Of a stretch of 64,000 nt of DNA, positions 51,670-60,662 are shown in pieces (the first letter of the stretch is position 1; the number at the start of each line of letters is the position of its first letter). The notes beneath the pieces are model-generated. The model was not told the DNA's origin and searched no databases. It saw only the letters and a list, made by a program, of their open reading frames with translations. The stretch is from Acidobacteriota bacterium (lineage in GTDB: Bacteria > Acidobacteriota > Terriglobia > Terriglobales > Acidobacteriaceae): contig JAJZAL010000002.1 of assembly GCA_021799405.1 (NCBI GenBank), positions 36,872 to 100,871 on the forward strand. The letters are read 5' to 3'. Position numbers and translations under genes: made by a program.

Positions 51670-53105
51670 GAAGATACTCCCTTCGTCGCAGACTGCTGGC
51701 CGTCGTGCTGGCGCTGGAGTTTGCGCTGGCGCTGGGCATCTCTTTCGCCACGCTGTTCTTTACGCGCCATGAGCAGGTCCGCGCCTTTGACCTCAGGCTC
51801 CAGGGCCGCGCCGACTCGCTGCTCGGCGCCGTCCAGGACTCCGAAGATGCCGCGGACAACCTGAAGCTCGACCCCAGAGCTCTCGACCTTGGCTACCAGG
51901 ATTTGTGGCTCGTGCAGGGCGAAGGCGGCCGCGTGATTGCAAAGTCAGCAGCTTGGACGCCCGCTTCCGCCATGGCTATTCACGGGAGTCATCCACATAC
52001 CTTCCGCATTGATGGCAAGTACTACCGCGGAATGGTGATGCACGGCATCCGCGTTGTCGACGCGGACGACAAAAGCGGTGGCATTCCACGCCCGGTAACA
52101 ATCTTCTACGCGGCCTCACTGCATCATGTGCATCAGGCGCTCGTCGACGCGAGCCAGTTTCTCCTGCTCGCCAACGGCATCCTGCTCTTGGTGACCGGCT
52201 CCCTGCTCATCTTCTTCCTGCGGCGCGGGTTGGCGCCGCTCGACCATCTGAGCCGGGCTGCGGCAGAAGTGAATCCTGCCCAACCGCTCTTTCGTACTCC
52301 TCCCGATGTGGTCGAGGTCGAAGAGCTCCGTACGCTCGCGGCAACGCTCGAATCCGCCACGCAAAAGCTTGATGAGAGCTTTCGCCAGCAGCAGGTCTTT
52401 CTGCACAATGCCGCGCACGAGTTGAAAACAGCCGTCACTATCGTGAAATCGTCGCTGCAGTTGCTGGCCTCGCGCCCTCGCACCCCAATCGAGTACAAAG
52501 AGGGACTCGAGGCCTGTCTCGCCGACTCTGACCGCATGGCAGACCTCGTCCAGCGGATGCTGCTGCTGGCGCGACTGGAGCAGAACGCCGCACCCGCCGA
52601 AGCCGCGTGCGACCTCTCCGATGTCGTGCAGGAAGTGGCAACGCAATTGGCCACCACCGCGGAAGCTCGCGGAGTCGCCGTAAAACTGGAAACTCCGGGT
52701 GAGGCATGGGCTCCGCTGGAGTGCGATGCTGCTTCAACCCTCGTTTCCAATCTGCTCCTGAACGCCCTGCAACACTCACCCGCCGGAAGCGAAGTTCGCG
52801 TCACGATACAGAAAGATGCAGCTCACCTGCTGCTGCAGGTTGTGGATCAGGGCGAAGGCGTCCGGCCGGAAGATCAGCCGCATGTCTTTGAGCGCTTCTA
52901 TCGCGGTGACAGTTCGCGCGCGCGAACCACCGGTGGAACCGGGCTCGGACTGGCAATCTGTAAGGCGATTGCCGAGTCCTGCGGTGGAACCATTTCGCTT
53001 GCCGGCAACTCAGGCGAGGGAACGCGCTTCACGGTGAAATTGCCGGCGTTACAGAAGGAAAGCACCAGGCCGCAGGCGCGACAGACGCCGGCGATAACGA
53101 AGTAG
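51666..53105 (+). CDS. Membrane sensor histidine kinase
   Basis: 479 residues. There are two helices (LLAVVLALEFALALGISFATLFF near the N-terminus and FLLLANGILLLVTGSLLIFFL near residue 175) around a periplasmic domain of about 140 residues. A HAMP-like linker and a HisKA domain with FLHNAAHELKTAVTIVKSSLQLL (phospho-His) follow. The ATPase domain has N-box LLLNALQHSPAG, G1 DQGEGVRPED, F-box FERFYRGD and G2 GGTGLGLAICKAI. It belongs to the EnvZ/QseC-like group and pairs with the overlapping OmpR-type regulator. It converges on iscX, 38 bases away. Confidence 0.94.
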   Translation: MRRYSLRRRLLAVVLALEFALALGISFATLFFTRHEQVRAFDLRLQGRADSLLGAVQDSEDAADNLKLDPRALDLGYQDLWLVQGEGGRVIAKSAAWTPASAMAIHGSHPHTFRIDGKYYRGMVMHGIRVVDADDKSGGIPRPVTIFYAASLHHVHQALVDASQFLLLANGILLLVTGSLLIFFLRRGLAPLDHLSRAAAEVNPAQPLFRTPPDVVEVEELRTLAATLESATQKLDESFRQQQVFLHNAAHELKTAVTIVKSSLQLLASRPRTPIEYKEGLEACLADSDRMADLVQRMLLLARLEQNAAPAEAACDLSDVVQEVATQLATTAEARGVAVKLETPGEAWAPLECDAASTLVSNLLLNALQHSPAGSEVRVTIQKDAAHLLLQVVDQGEGVRPEDQPHVFERFYRGDSSRARTTGGTGLGLAICKAIAESCGGTISLAGNSGEGTRFTVKLPALQKESTRPQARQTPAITK

Positions 53106-53143
53106 CGGAGAATCAGAAAGGCACAACCACAAGGGTTGCCCAA

Positions 53144-53362
53144 TCAACCCTGCGCGTCTTTGTACTCCTCATACCACGCCATCTGGATCGCTTCCAGCTT
53201 GCCTTCATTAGACTTGGCCGGATCATCGGCAAAGCCTTCCAGCTCGGTCACGTACTTGTGCAGATCCGTGAAGCGTACAGTCAACGGATCGAGATCAGGG
53301 AACTTCTCCTGCAACTGGATGCCGATTTCTTCGGCGTCATTCCATGTAATATCAGACGGCAT
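53144..53362 (-). CDS. iscX: Iron-sulfur cluster assembly protein IscX
   Basis: 72-residue acidic helical protein that matches IscX (YfhJ) over its whole length: ITWNDAEEIGIQLQEKFPDLDPLTVRFTDLHKYV, then the terminal EGKLEAIQMAWYEEYKD. IscX binds IscS and iron and tunes cluster assembly. It is the last gene of the isc operon, 35 bases after fdx, as in proteobacteria. Confidence 0.95.
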   Translation of the reverse strand: MPSDITWNDAEEIGIQLQEKFPDLDPLTVRFTDLHKYVTELEGFADDPAKSNEGKLEAIQMAWYEEYKDAQG

Positions 53363-53397
53363 GGGATCGCTCCGGTGAATTCGTAATCGTTACGGTT

Positions 53398-53835
53398 TTA
53401 TTTGCTTTCAGCAGCGGCGGCCAATGGCTTGCCTTCCTGCACATAGTTGCGATTCCACTTGGGGATTTCCACCACATACGTTCCTGGGCCGGTAATCACA
53501 GCCTGGCAGCCAAGGCGCGAGTTCAGTTGCAGGTCGGCAGCCATATCCAGTCTGTCCAGTTCATCGTCGTCGGCTTCACTGATGCCTTTCTCGCCTTCCT
53601 TCACCCAGATATGGCAGGTCGTGCAGGCGCACGCGCCGCCGCAGGCATGATCGAGAAAGATGCCGTGGTTCTCCGCGACATCGAGAAACGACATGGGCTT
53701 GCCGTGATGGTCGTATGGCATGGTGCCGTATTCAAACTCGACAGTGCGGCCTTCCGGCAGGAAGGTCACGCGCACCATGTTGGGCGCGGGCGGCTTGCTC
53801 AGATCGATGGTCTTTTCGTTTTCTGCGTTCGACAT
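53398..53835 (-). CDS. fdx: ISC-type [2Fe-2S] ferredoxin
   Basis: 145 residues. The core has the adrenodoxin-like ligand set: cysteines in DHACGGACACTTCHIWV (Cx5Cx2C) and the fourth in RLGCQAV. An unusual N-terminal segment of about 20 residues (acidic, then PPAPN) precedes the VRVTFLPEGRTVEFEYG sheet. A 15-residue Ala/Lys tail follows. In ISC systems this ferredoxin supplies electrons to cluster assembly on IscU. It lies 12 bases after hscA. Confidence 0.94.
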   Translation of the reverse strand: MSNAENEKTIDLSKPPAPNMVRVTFLPEGRTVEFEYGTMPYDHHGKPMSFLDVAENHGIFLDHACGGACACTTCHIWVKEGEKGISEADDDELDRLDMAADLQLNSRLGCQAVITGPGTYVVEIPKWNRNYVQEGKPLAAAAESK

Positions 53836-53847
53836 TTCCTGTCTCTC

Positions 53848-55782
53848 TTATTTTTCGTTGATCTCAGCGGGCGCAAAAGGGTGCGGCGCGGAAGGGCCTT
53901 CGCCAAGCCGCTCCCCGGCCGACTCCATGGTCTGCCCGCGTAATGCATCCGACACAGCAGCATCCATCATCAGCTCCGCAAACCGGCCCGTGGCCTTGTC
54001 AAGCGCTTCCGTAGCTGCGCGGATCGCGTGGCGATCATCGCTCTGGTTCAGCACGCGCAGGTCGTCGGCGAGCATGATGATCTGCCTGCGCTCTTCATCG
54101 GTAAGCTGCTTCCACGCTGCATGCGTCGGCGCCTTCTCCACATGCGCGATCAGATTTTCGGCCTCATTGCGCGCCTCAATCAGTTGGCGCTCGCGAAAGT
54201 CTTCTTCGGCATGGTCGAAGGATTCCAGGATCATCGACTCGACCTGCTCATCCGTGAGCCCGTAGGTCGGCTTCACTTCAATCTGCGCTTCCTGCCCGCT
54301 GCGCTGCTCGCGCGCTTTCACTTGCAGTATGCCGTTCGCGTCGATCAGGAACTTGACCTCGATGCGCGGCAAACCCGCCGCCATCGGCGGAATCCCTTTC
54401 AGGTCAAAGCGCGCCAGCGAGCGGCAGTCCTTGGCAAGCTCACGCTCGCCCTGAAGCACGTGAATCGCAACATTCGTCTGGCCATCGACCCCCGTCGTGA
54501 AGTGTTCCGTAGCCGATGCCGGGATGGTCGAATTCCGCTGGATGATCTTCGCCACAACGCCGCCAAGGGCTTCAATACCGAGCGAAAGCGGCGTCACATC
54601 GAGCAGCAGCATATCCTGCGTCGCCTTGCTGCCACCCTCAAGAATATTGGCCTGCACCGCGGCGCCGAGTGCGACCACTTCATCGGGATTCAGTTCGCGA
54701 TGCGGCTTCTTGCCGCGCGCGGCGAGTTGGAACACATCAGACGTAAGCTGCCACACTGCCGGAATCCGCGTGGAACCGCCAACCAGCACCACCTCGTCAA
54801 TCTGCTCGGGCTGGATGCCCGCGTCTTTGATTGCCGTGAGGCAGGGCTCTACGGTGCGCGCAAGAATCGGCTGAATCAGCTGATTGAATTGCTCGCGCGT
54901 GATTTCACGTCGGTAGGGTTCCATGTTGGGCAAGTCGACCGAGATGCGCGCCGTTTCCTGCGATGAAAGTGCGATCTTGGCTTCAATCACTGCCTTGCGA
55001 ATCGCCTGGATCGCTGCGCCGTTCTGGCGCAACTCCATGCCGGTTTCCCCTTGGATATCGTCGAGCGCGATCGCAATCAGCAGATTGTCGATATCGTCGC
55101 CACCGAGGTGCGTGTCGCCATTCGTGGCAATCACTTCGAAGATGCCTTCATGCAGCTTGAGGATGGAGATGTCGAATGTCCCGCCGCCGAGGTCGTAAAC
55201 CGCGACGATGCCTTCCTTGTTGCGGTCCAGTCCATACGCCAGCGCCGCTGCCGTTGGCTCGTTGACCAGGCGCAGCACTTCCAGTCCCGCCATGCGGCCC
55301 GCGTCTTTGGTCGCTTGGCGTTGCGCATCATTGAAGTACGCCGGAACCGTAATCACCGCCTTCGTGACGGGCGCTCCGAAGTAGCGCTCCGCATTGCGCT
55401 TCAGTTGGCGCAGCACCAGCGCCGAAATCTCCGGCGGCGTGAACTGCTCTTCGCCAATCTGCAGGCGGATCACCTCGCCGGGCGCAAGATCGGATGCCAT
55501 GCGGAAGGGAAAGAGCTTCAGCTCCTCCTGCACATCTTCCACGCCGCGGCCCATCAGGCGTTTGGCAGAGTAAACAACGCGCTCGGGCGACTCAATGAGG
55601 AACTTCCGGGCCGGATTTCCTACAACCGGCTGGCGCGCTGCCGGGATCGCGACGACTGACGGCACAAGCGGCGAGCCGTCTTCACCCGGAATCACCACGG
55701 GCTGCTCGTCCTGCATGTACGCGACGAGCGAGTTGGTGGTGCCGAGATCGATCCCGACAATCCGTTCTTCCTGCTGAACCAT
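53848..55782 (-). CDS. hscA: Hsp70-type chaperone HscA
   Basis: 644 residues. The ATPase domain has [14 protein letters not shown], the [39 protein letters not shown] block and [13 protein letters not shown]. The substrate-binding domain begins after the linker around [10 protein letters not shown]. It is identified as HscA rather than DnaK by its operon position and the absence of the long acidic DnaK tail. It works with HscB to release clusters from IscU, recognising the LPPVK motif, which is present in the IscU here. It follows hscB after 63 bases. Confidence 0.92.
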   Translation of the reverse strand: MVQQEERIVGIDLGTTNSLVAYMQDEQPVVIPGEDGSPLVPSVVAIPAARQPVVGNPARKFLIESPERVVYSAKRLMGRGVEDVQEELKLFPFRMASDLAPGEVIRLQIGEEQFTPPEISALVLRQLKRNAERYFGAPVTKAVITVPAYFNDAQRQATKDAGRMAGLEVLRLVNEPTAAALAYGLDRNKEGIVAVYDLGGGTFDISILKLHEGIFEVIATNGDTHLGGDDIDNLLIAIALDDIQGETGMELRQNGAAIQAIRKAVIEAKIALSSQETARISVDLPNMEPYRREITREQFNQLIQPILARTVEPCLTAIKDAGIQPEQIDEVVLVGGSTRIPAVWQLTSDVFQLAARGKKPHRELNPDEVVALGAAVQANILEGGSKATQDMLLLDVTPLSLGIEALGGVVAKIIQRNSTIPASATEHFTTGVDGQTNVAIHVLQGERELAKDCRSLARFDLKGIPPMAAGLPRIEVKFLIDANGILQVKAREQRSGQEAQIEVKPTYGLTDEQVESMILESFDHAEEDFRERQLIEARNEAENLIAHVEKAPTHAAWKQLTDEERRQIIMLADDLRVLNQSDDRHAIRAATEALDKATGRFAELMMDAAVSDALRGQTMESAGERLGEGPSAPHPFAPAEINEK

Positions 55783-55845
55783 GCTTCCCCTTTCCTGGTG
55801 TGTGGCGGAAATGCTCCGTACGATGGTGGCGCTGCCTCGCGCGCC

Positions 55846-56559
55846 TCAGGCGCCAAGCGCGTCGTTTACGTCACGGACAAGGTTACGAATATAGCGGCGT
55901 CGGTCGAGCAGCGCGAACATCTTGTCCTTCACCTGCTCTGCGCCGTCCGTGGCGCCTGCGTCGACGGCCGCATCCCACTGTTGCCACTGCGTTTTCAATT
56001 CTTCGTCCAGGGCAGTCAGTTGCCCTTCAAACTGCTGGCGCGCCTTTTCCAGATCCCCGCGCAGGGCCGGATCGTCCTCGCCCATTTTGCGGTTCATGCG
56101 CATCTCTTCCAGCTGCATGTTCAGCTCGAAAACCTCTTCCAGCATATCCACCGGGGCGCGCGAATCCTTCGGCTTGCCATCCTGCGCTGCCTGCTCTTCG
56201 CTGGCAACAGGCTTGCCTTCCAGCTTGAGCAGATACTCGGTGCGCGCCACCGGATTCTTCAGCGTGCGATAGGCGTCGTTCAACAGCGACGTCTGCTCCA
56301 GGCTCCACTGCTGCTCTTCAGCTGAGGCGCGCGCGTAAACATCGGGATGAAGTTTGCGGCTGAGCTTGTAAAAGCTGCGCTCCAATCCCGCGGTGTCTAT
56401 GGCCAACTTGCGCGGCAGGCCGAAGACTGCGAAATAGTCCTGTACCGCCGACGCCGGTTGCACCTTGCCGCACTCGGCGCACAAGGCCGCCGCGCCCTCC
56501 AGCGGTTTGCCGCAGGACCAGCAGACAGCACGAACGGACGTGGTTGCAGCATTTTGCAT
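55846..56559 (-). CDS. hscB: J-domain co-chaperone HscB with N-terminal zinc-ribbon
   Basis: 237 residues. The J-domain is around residues 41-110 with the HPD motif at H71-P72-D73 (LSRKLHPDVYARA). The C-terminal three-helix bundle binds IscU (APVDMLEEVFELNMQLEEMR). The N-terminus holds four cysteines, C13 and C16 (CWSC), C27 and C30 (CAEC), forming a probable zinc site. E. coli HscB lacks this; mitochondrial HSC20/HSCB homologues have a comparable module. The gene follows iscA after 34 bases. Confidence 0.93.
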   Translation of the reverse strand: MQNAATTSVRAVCWSCGKPLEGAAALCAECGKVQPASAVQDYFAVFGLPRKLAIDTAGLERSFYKLSRKLHPDVYARASAEEQQWSLEQTSLLNDAYRTLKNPVARTEYLLKLEGKPVASEEQAAQDGKPKDSRAPVDMLEEVFELNMQLEEMRMNRKMGEDDPALRGDLEKARQQFEGQLTALDEELKTQWQQWDAAVDAGATDGAEQVKDKMFALLDRRRYIRNLVRDVNDALGA

Positions 56560-56593
56560 AAGCGAATCAAGAGTTACGGCAGAGCCGGCCGGC

Positions 56594-56980
56594 TCAGGCA
56601 GAAAATGATGAGCCGCAGCCGCAGGACTTCTTGGAGTTGGGATTGATGAAGTTGAATCCGCGCCGCATCAGGGTCTCTTCATAGTCCAGAATCATCCCGC
56701 TCAGGTACAGGAACGACTTCGCGTCCACAAAAATACGCACGTCATCATACTGATAAATGCGGTCGCGCTCCCTCGGCTGCGTATCGAATCGAATGCTGTA
56801 CGAGAGGCCCGAGCATCCGCCGCCCTGCACGCCCAGTCGCAGACCACCCTGCTCGGGCGAAATCCCCTCCTGCTGCATGGCCGTGCGAATGCGCGCAATC
56901 GCCTTCGGCGTCACTTCAATTCCCTTCACCGCAGGAGCATCAACTCCTGCGGTGGGTCCGCTGCTATTTGGAGTAGCCAA
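56594..56980 (-). CDS. iscA: A-type iron-sulfur carrier IscA
   Basis: 128 residues. The three conserved cysteines are in GGCSGLSY and in the C-terminal SCGCGSSF. The N-terminus has about 18 extra, low-complexity residues before GIEVTPKAIARIRTAM. The FVDAKSFLYLSGMILDYEE block is typical. It carries or repairs [4Fe-4S] clusters. It follows iscU after 18 bases. Confidence 0.95.
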   Translation of the reverse strand: MATPNSSGPTAGVDAPAVKGIEVTPKAIARIRTAMQQEGISPEQGGLRLGVQGGGCSGLSYSIRFDTQPRERDRIYQYDDVRIFVDAKSFLYLSGMILDYEETLMRRGFNFINPNSKKSCGCGSSFSA

Positions 56981-56998
56981 CTGAATCCTTCCCTTGCT

Positions 56999-57424
56999 TT
57001 ACTGGGCCGCGACGGCCTGAGTGGCGGCTTCAGTTTCGGCGACACCGTTCTTTTTCTTCCAGTCGCCAATCGCGGCGCGGATCGCGTCCTCTGCCAGCAC
57101 CGAGCAGTGAATCTTCACCGGAGGAAGCGACAGCTCCTTCACGATGTCGGTGTTCTTGATCTGCAGCGCCTCTTCCACCGTCTTGCCTTTCACCCACTCG
57201 GTAGCAAGCGAAGACGAAGCAATGGCCGAGCCGCAGCCAAAGGTTTTGAACTTGGCTTCCTCGATCACCTGGGTCTCAGGGTTCACGCGGATCTGCAGGC
57301 GCATAACATCGCCGCACTCCGGCGCGCCCACCAGACCCGTCCCCACTGTCTCGCTGCTCTTGTCCAGCTGGCCGACGTTCCGAGGGTTGTTGTAGTGGTC
57401 GATCACCTTGTCGCTATATGCCAT
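56999..57424 (-). CDS. iscU: Iron-sulfur scaffold IscU
   Basis: 141 residues. Cluster ligands are C37 and D39 in ECGDVM, C64 in FGCGSAIASSS, and C107 in HCSVLAEDAI. The HscA recognition sequence LPPVK is at 100-104, consistent with hscA and hscB downstream. The start MAYSDKVIDHYNNPRNVG is canonical. The C-terminus has about 15 extra Ala/Glu-rich residues. It lies 59 bases after iscS. Confidence 0.97.
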   Translation of the reverse strand: MAYSDKVIDHYNNPRNVGQLDKSSETVGTGLVGAPECGDVMRLQIRVNPETQVIEEAKFKTFGCGSAIASSSLATEWVKGKTVEEALQIKNTDIVKELSLPPVKIHCSVLAEDAIRAAIGDWKKKNGVAETEAATQAVAAQ

Positions 57425-57483
57425 TGGAATCTCCTGTCTGAATCTGGTTCGTATTTGCGTAGATCAATATACGGCTGAAATTC

Positions 57484-58749
57484 TTAGTGCGCCGCCCACT
57501 CAATCTTGCTGAGGTCAATGCCTTCCTTCACCATTTCGTAAAGCGGTGAAAGTTCGCGCAGTTTCTGCACCACATCGATAATCTTGTCGGCCACGTAGTC
57601 AACTTCCGCTTCGGTATTGAAGCGGCCAAGACCGAAACGGATGGAGCTGTGCGCCACATCGTCCCCGAGCCCGAGAGCCTTCAATACATAAGATGGTTCC
57701 AGCGTCGCGGAGGTGCAGGCAGAGCCGCTCGAAACCGCAACATCATTGATCCCCATCAGCAGCGATTCACCTTCCACATACACAAAGCTCATGTTCAGGT
57801 TGTTCGGCAGCCGATGTTCCATCGAGCCATTCACGTGCACAAAGTCGAGCTTCGACTCGAGCTTGTTCTTCAGCTTGTCGCGCAGCGTTGAAAGGCGCCT
57901 GGTTTCAGGCTCCATCTCTTCCATGCACAACTCGCAGGCCTTGCCGAGCCCAACGATGCCGGGCACGTTGAGTGTGCCGGAACGCATCCCGCGCTCGTGT
58001 CCGCCACCGTTGATCTGTTCGGAAATCTGCACCCGCGGATTGCGCCGGCGCACATAGAGCGCCCCAACGCCCTTCGGACCATAAATCTTGTGTCCGCTCA
58101 GCGAGAGCGCATCGATCTGCATGGCATTTACGTCCACCGGAATCTTGCCCACCGCCTGCACACCGTCCGTGTGGAAGAGAATCCCGCGCTCGTGGCAAAG
58201 CTTGCCGATTTCCTCCACCGGCTGAAGAACGCCAATTTCATTGTTGGCGATCATGATGGTCACTAGGATCGTCTTATCCGTGATGGCGCGCTTCAGGTCT
58301 TCGATATCAATAATCCCGTCCGCCTTCACCGGCAGATAGGTGACCTCATAGCCGCTCTTTTCCAGCCGCTTGCATGTGTCCAGCACGGCCTTGTGTTCGG
58401 TGACCTGCGTGATGATGTGATTGCCGCGCTCGCGGTACATCTCCGCAATCCCCTTGATCGCAAGGTTGTTGCTCTCCGTCGCACCCGACGTAAAGATGAT
58501 CTCCTTCGCCGTAGCGCCAATCAGCTTGGCAATCTGCGCGCGTGCCTTTTCCACCGCCTCTTCGGCTACCCATCCAAAAGAGTGATTCCGGCTCGCGGCA
58601 TTGCCGAAAACCTCGGTGAAATACGGAAGCATGGCTTCCAGCACGCGCGGATCTGTCCGAGTCGTCGCCTGGTTGTCCAGGTAGATCGGCAGGTGAACGC
58701 CGGGTGGCGGCGTCAGTTCGCCGGTTGCTCCGTTGGTCGCTGTACTCAT
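57484..58749 (-). CDS. iscS: Cysteine desulfurase IscS
   Basis: 421 residues, pyridoxal-phosphate enzyme that supplies sulfur to IscU. The N-terminus [24 protein letters not shown] is canonical. The PLP lysine is in [12 protein letters not shown]. The active-site cysteine is in the loop [17 protein letters not shown], the long-loop form of group I IscS. The start at 58749 has GAGGAGAAG upstream; about 20 residues precede the conserved core. It lies 26 bases after iscR. Confidence 0.97.
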   Translation of the reverse strand: MSTATNGATGELTPPPGVHLPIYLDNQATTRTDPRVLEAMLPYFTEVFGNAASRNHSFGWVAEEAVEKARAQIAKLIGATAKEIIFTSGATESNNLAIKGIAEMYRERGNHIITQVTEHKAVLDTCKRLEKSGYEVTYLPVKADGIIDIEDLKRAITDKTILVTIMIANNEIGVLQPVEEIGKLCHERGILFHTDGVQAVGKIPVDVNAMQIDALSLSGHKIYGPKGVGALYVRRRNPRVQISEQINGGGHERGMRSGTLNVPGIVGLGKACELCMEEMEPETRRLSTLRDKLKNKLESKLDFVHVNGSMEHRLPNNLNMSFVYVEGESLLMGINDVAVSSGSACTSATLEPSYVLKALGLGDDVAHSSIRFGLGRFNTEAEVDYVADKIIDVVQKLRELSPLYEMVKEGIDLSKIEWAAH

Positions 58750-58775
58750 CGCTTTGCTTCTCCTCAACCTCGTCG

Positions 58776-59231
58776 TTAGCTCACGCTTGCAATGGTCACC
58801 AGTTCCGGCGGCGCCTCTTCCCGGCCCGAGTGATCGAGCAGGTCAGAAATTCGGGTGTTGCGGAGCAACTCCACGATGCTCTCGTTCACCCGGGCAAGCG
58901 GTTCTTTGATGGTGCAGCTTGCCGTCAGGTCGCACGTGCTGGTGCCGGTCGTGCATGAGGTAATAAAAAGCGGCCCGTCGATCGCACGGATCACTTCAAA
59001 TGCCGAAATCTCTTTCGCATCCCGGGAGAGAGAATAACCACCGTTCATTCCGGCATGCGAACGGAGCAGCCCTTCCCGGGTTAGCTTCTGCAGAATCTTC
59101 GCCAGCAGCTGCGGCGGAATGTGATACGCCTCGGCGATATCCTTCGCGCTCAATGACGGCTCGCCGGCGTGTTCCGCCAGATATTTGAGCGCCATCAGCC
59201 CATAATCAGCCTTTTTCGTCAGCCTTAGCAC
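58776..59231 (-). CDS. iscR: Rrf2-family regulator IscR
   Basis: 151 residues starting with GTG. The winged helix has [60 protein letters not shown]. Three cysteines, C93, C100 and C106, are placed to bind a [2Fe-2S] cluster (spacing x6 and x5, against x5 and x5 in E. coli). It heads the isc operon, and a type-1 IscR site lies in its own promoter, so feedback repression by holo-IscR is expected. Confidence 0.93.
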   Translation of the reverse strand: MLRLTKKADYGLMALKYLAEHAGEPSLSAKDIAEAYHIPPQLLAKILQKLTREGLLRSHAGMNGGYSLSRDAKEISAFEVIRAIDGPLFITSCTTGTSTCDLTASCTIKEPLARVNESIVELLRNTRISDLLDHSGREEAPPELVTIASVS

Positions 59232-59252
59232 TGGATCTGTTCCCTGTGCATG

Positions 59253-59281
59253 AGTATAGGACTAAATTAGTCTGAGTTCAA
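59253..59281 (-). promoter_or_regulatory. isc promoter with embedded IscR type-1 site
   Basis: On the minus strand TTGAAC (59276-59281) and TATACT (59253-59258, 5 of 6) are separated by exactly 17 bases. The spacer holds GACTAATTTAGTC (59260-59272), a perfect 6+1+6 palindrome that matches the core GACTRWWWYAGTC of the E. coli type-1 IscR consensus at every position. Transcription would start near 59246, about 15 bases before iscR. Confidence 0.75.
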
Positions 59282-59405
59282 CGAAACGGAGTGGAATTCG
59301 CCAATTTTAGCCGTGACTTTTAATTTTTCGGTCATATGCCAAAAGGTCAGTTGACATCAGCAAAGCCCTCGCTAAAATCGGCAGAGCGACACCATTGACC
59401 CGTTC

Positions 59406-59573
59406 ATGCCATCTCCGATGAAAACACCCTGCAAACATTCCAAAGTGCGCGTCGTTGCGCGAGAAGAGGACGCCGAATACGTCGAGTGCCAGGACTGCGG
59501 CGAAGTATTTGATTCGGCAGAGTTTCGAGACATGCAGATCGAAGAGGAGAAGGACGACGACGAGCAGGCTTAG
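59406..59573 (+). CDS. Small Cys-rich (zinc-ribbon-like) acidic protein
   Basis: 55 residues. A CKH near residue 9 and a CQDCGEVFD near residue 28 give a Cx(~18)CxxC pattern with a nearby His, which fits a small zinc-ribbon. YVECQDCGEVF is the usual look of a ribbon knuckle. The C-terminus is strongly acidic (EEEKDDDEQ). It is divergent from iscR. The codon use and motif argue for a real gene, though no strong ribosome site is visible. Its stop codon is the first triplet of an inverted-repeat unit. Confidence 0.55.
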   Translation: MPSPMKTPCKHSKVRVVAREEDAEYVECQDCGEVFDSAEFRDMQIEEEKDDDEQA

Positions 59574-59694
59574 GAGTTTGCTGAAACCTCGCCAGAGCAT
59601 CGAGCGAGGCCCAGCGAATTGTCTGATCGCCAACGAACTCACGCCAGGGATTGAGTAGATCCTTGACGGAAGTCCTGTTTCTCAACAAACTCTA
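59571..59694. repeat. MITE-like inverted-repeat unit 1
   Basis: About 124 bases bounded by imperfect inverted repeats: TAGGAGTTTGCTGAAAC (59571-59587) and GTTTCTCAACAAACTCTA (59677-59694). There is no transposase. Its left end supplies the TAG stop of the small Cys-rich gene, and its right end overlaps the start of the second unit. Confidence 0.45.
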
Positions 59695-59808
59695 GAACTG
59701 GTCTCATAAACCCTCCGCGCCTGGTGAGGCCTCGTATGAGACCCGCCATCGAAGCGGGGCTCATGCTTTTCGTCTAAGCCGCTACGCTATTTATGAAACC
59801 AGTTCTAG
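59692..59808. mobile_element. MITE-like inverted-repeat unit 2 at the 3' end of pgsA
   Basis: 117 bases with 19-base terminal inverted repeats CTAGAACTGGTCTCATAAA (59692-59710) and its complement (59790-59808), 18 of 19 matching. An internal hairpin (ATGAG-CCCGC / GCGGGGCTCAT) is nested inside. No coding capacity, so it would have to move with a transposase from elsewhere. CTAG at both ends may be a target duplication. The pgsA stop codon (59805-59807) lies inside the right repeat. Confidence 0.6.
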
Positions 59809-60377
59809 GCCCCATCCTCGCTCGGAGGCGGCATATGCCCAACGCGCCGCGCCACAGTCCAGGCATAGTGGAAGCCGGAGAGCACCGTGAATAGGACCGT
59901 CGCCCGCAGCGACCACATCCGCAGAAAGCTGATTCCAAACGGATCGTAAAACCGGCCCAGCAGCACTGTGGTGACGGCAATAATTTGCACCAGCGTGTTC
60001 ACCTTCCCCAGGATGCTGGGCGGGAAGGACCGCATCCCCACCGTGGCATAAAGGATCGCCGAAACAGTCAGGATGCCCAGGTCACGCCCGAAGACCAGCA
60101 CCGTGACTGCCCGCGAAATAAGCCCCTCGTGATGCAGCGCCAGGAACAGCGTGCTCAGCATCAGCTTGTCGGCCACAGGGTCGAGATAATGACCGAGCAC
60201 CGTGATCTGGTTCAGCCTTCGCGCCAGGTAGCCGTCGAGCGCATCTGTGAGCCCAGCCAGCAGAAAGATGCCGAAGGCAATCCGGTAATGGTCCTGCAAA
60301 ATAACGAGGACGATAAAAGGTACGAGGCAAAGCCGCAGAAAAGTCAAAAGATTCGGCGCAGCACGTAGGACTTTCAT
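59805..60377 (-). CDS. pgsA: CDP-diacylglycerol-glycerol-3-phosphate 3-phosphatidyltransferase
   Basis: 190 residues with four to six hydrophobic helices. The CDP-alcohol phosphatidyltransferase signature DG-x2-AR-x8-G-x3-D-x3-D is present in DALDGYLARRLNQITVLGHYLDPVADK. It makes phosphatidylglycerophosphate, the precursor of phosphatidylglycerol. The ATG at 60377 is used; the extra 36 residues of a longer frame have no support. The last codons and the stop run into the inverted repeat of a MITE-like unit, so the natural C-terminus may have been altered. Confidence 0.85.
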   Translation of the reverse strand: MKVLRAAPNLLTFLRLCLVPFIVLVILQDHYRIAFGIFLLAGLTDALDGYLARRLNQITVLGHYLDPVADKLMLSTLFLALHHEGLISRAVTVLVFGRDLGILTVSAILYATVGMRSFPPSILGKVNTLVQIIAVTTVLLGRFYDPFGISFLRMWSLRATVLFTVLSGFHYAWTVARRVGHMPPPSEDGA

Positions 60378-60543
60378 AGTCGTCTGTCCTAAGTGTAGTA
60401 ACGTCAACGAACTTTTGCGCGAAGTTATCTCTCGAGGTGCCGGAATCGGCAGCAGAAGCCGCAACCCAGCCCCTGCCGCCGCCAAAACGAGACCGCCGCC
60501 GCACCCGCCCCGGTCTGCTATATTTAGGAGTGTCCCACCTTGC

Positions 60544-60620
60544 AGGCGCGTAGCTCAGTTGGTTAGAGCGCTACCTTGACACGGTAGAGGTCGCTGGTTC
60601 GAGTCCAGTCGTGCCTACCA
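60544..60620 (+). tRNA. tRNA-Val (GAC)
   Basis: Complete cloverleaf: acceptor AGGCGCG/CGTGCCT with one G-U pair, D arm GCTC-AGTTGGTTA-GAGC, anticodon stem CTACC/GGTAG with loop TTGACAC (anticodon GAC), and T arm GCTGG-TTCGAGT-CCAGT. The discriminator is A and CCA is encoded. An integrase gene starts its 3' end 42 bases away, so this tRNA is the likely attachment site of the element to the right. Confidence 0.95.
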
Positions 60621-60662
60621 TATCAAACACAAAATAAACGACTTACAGGCGCGACCTCTAGC

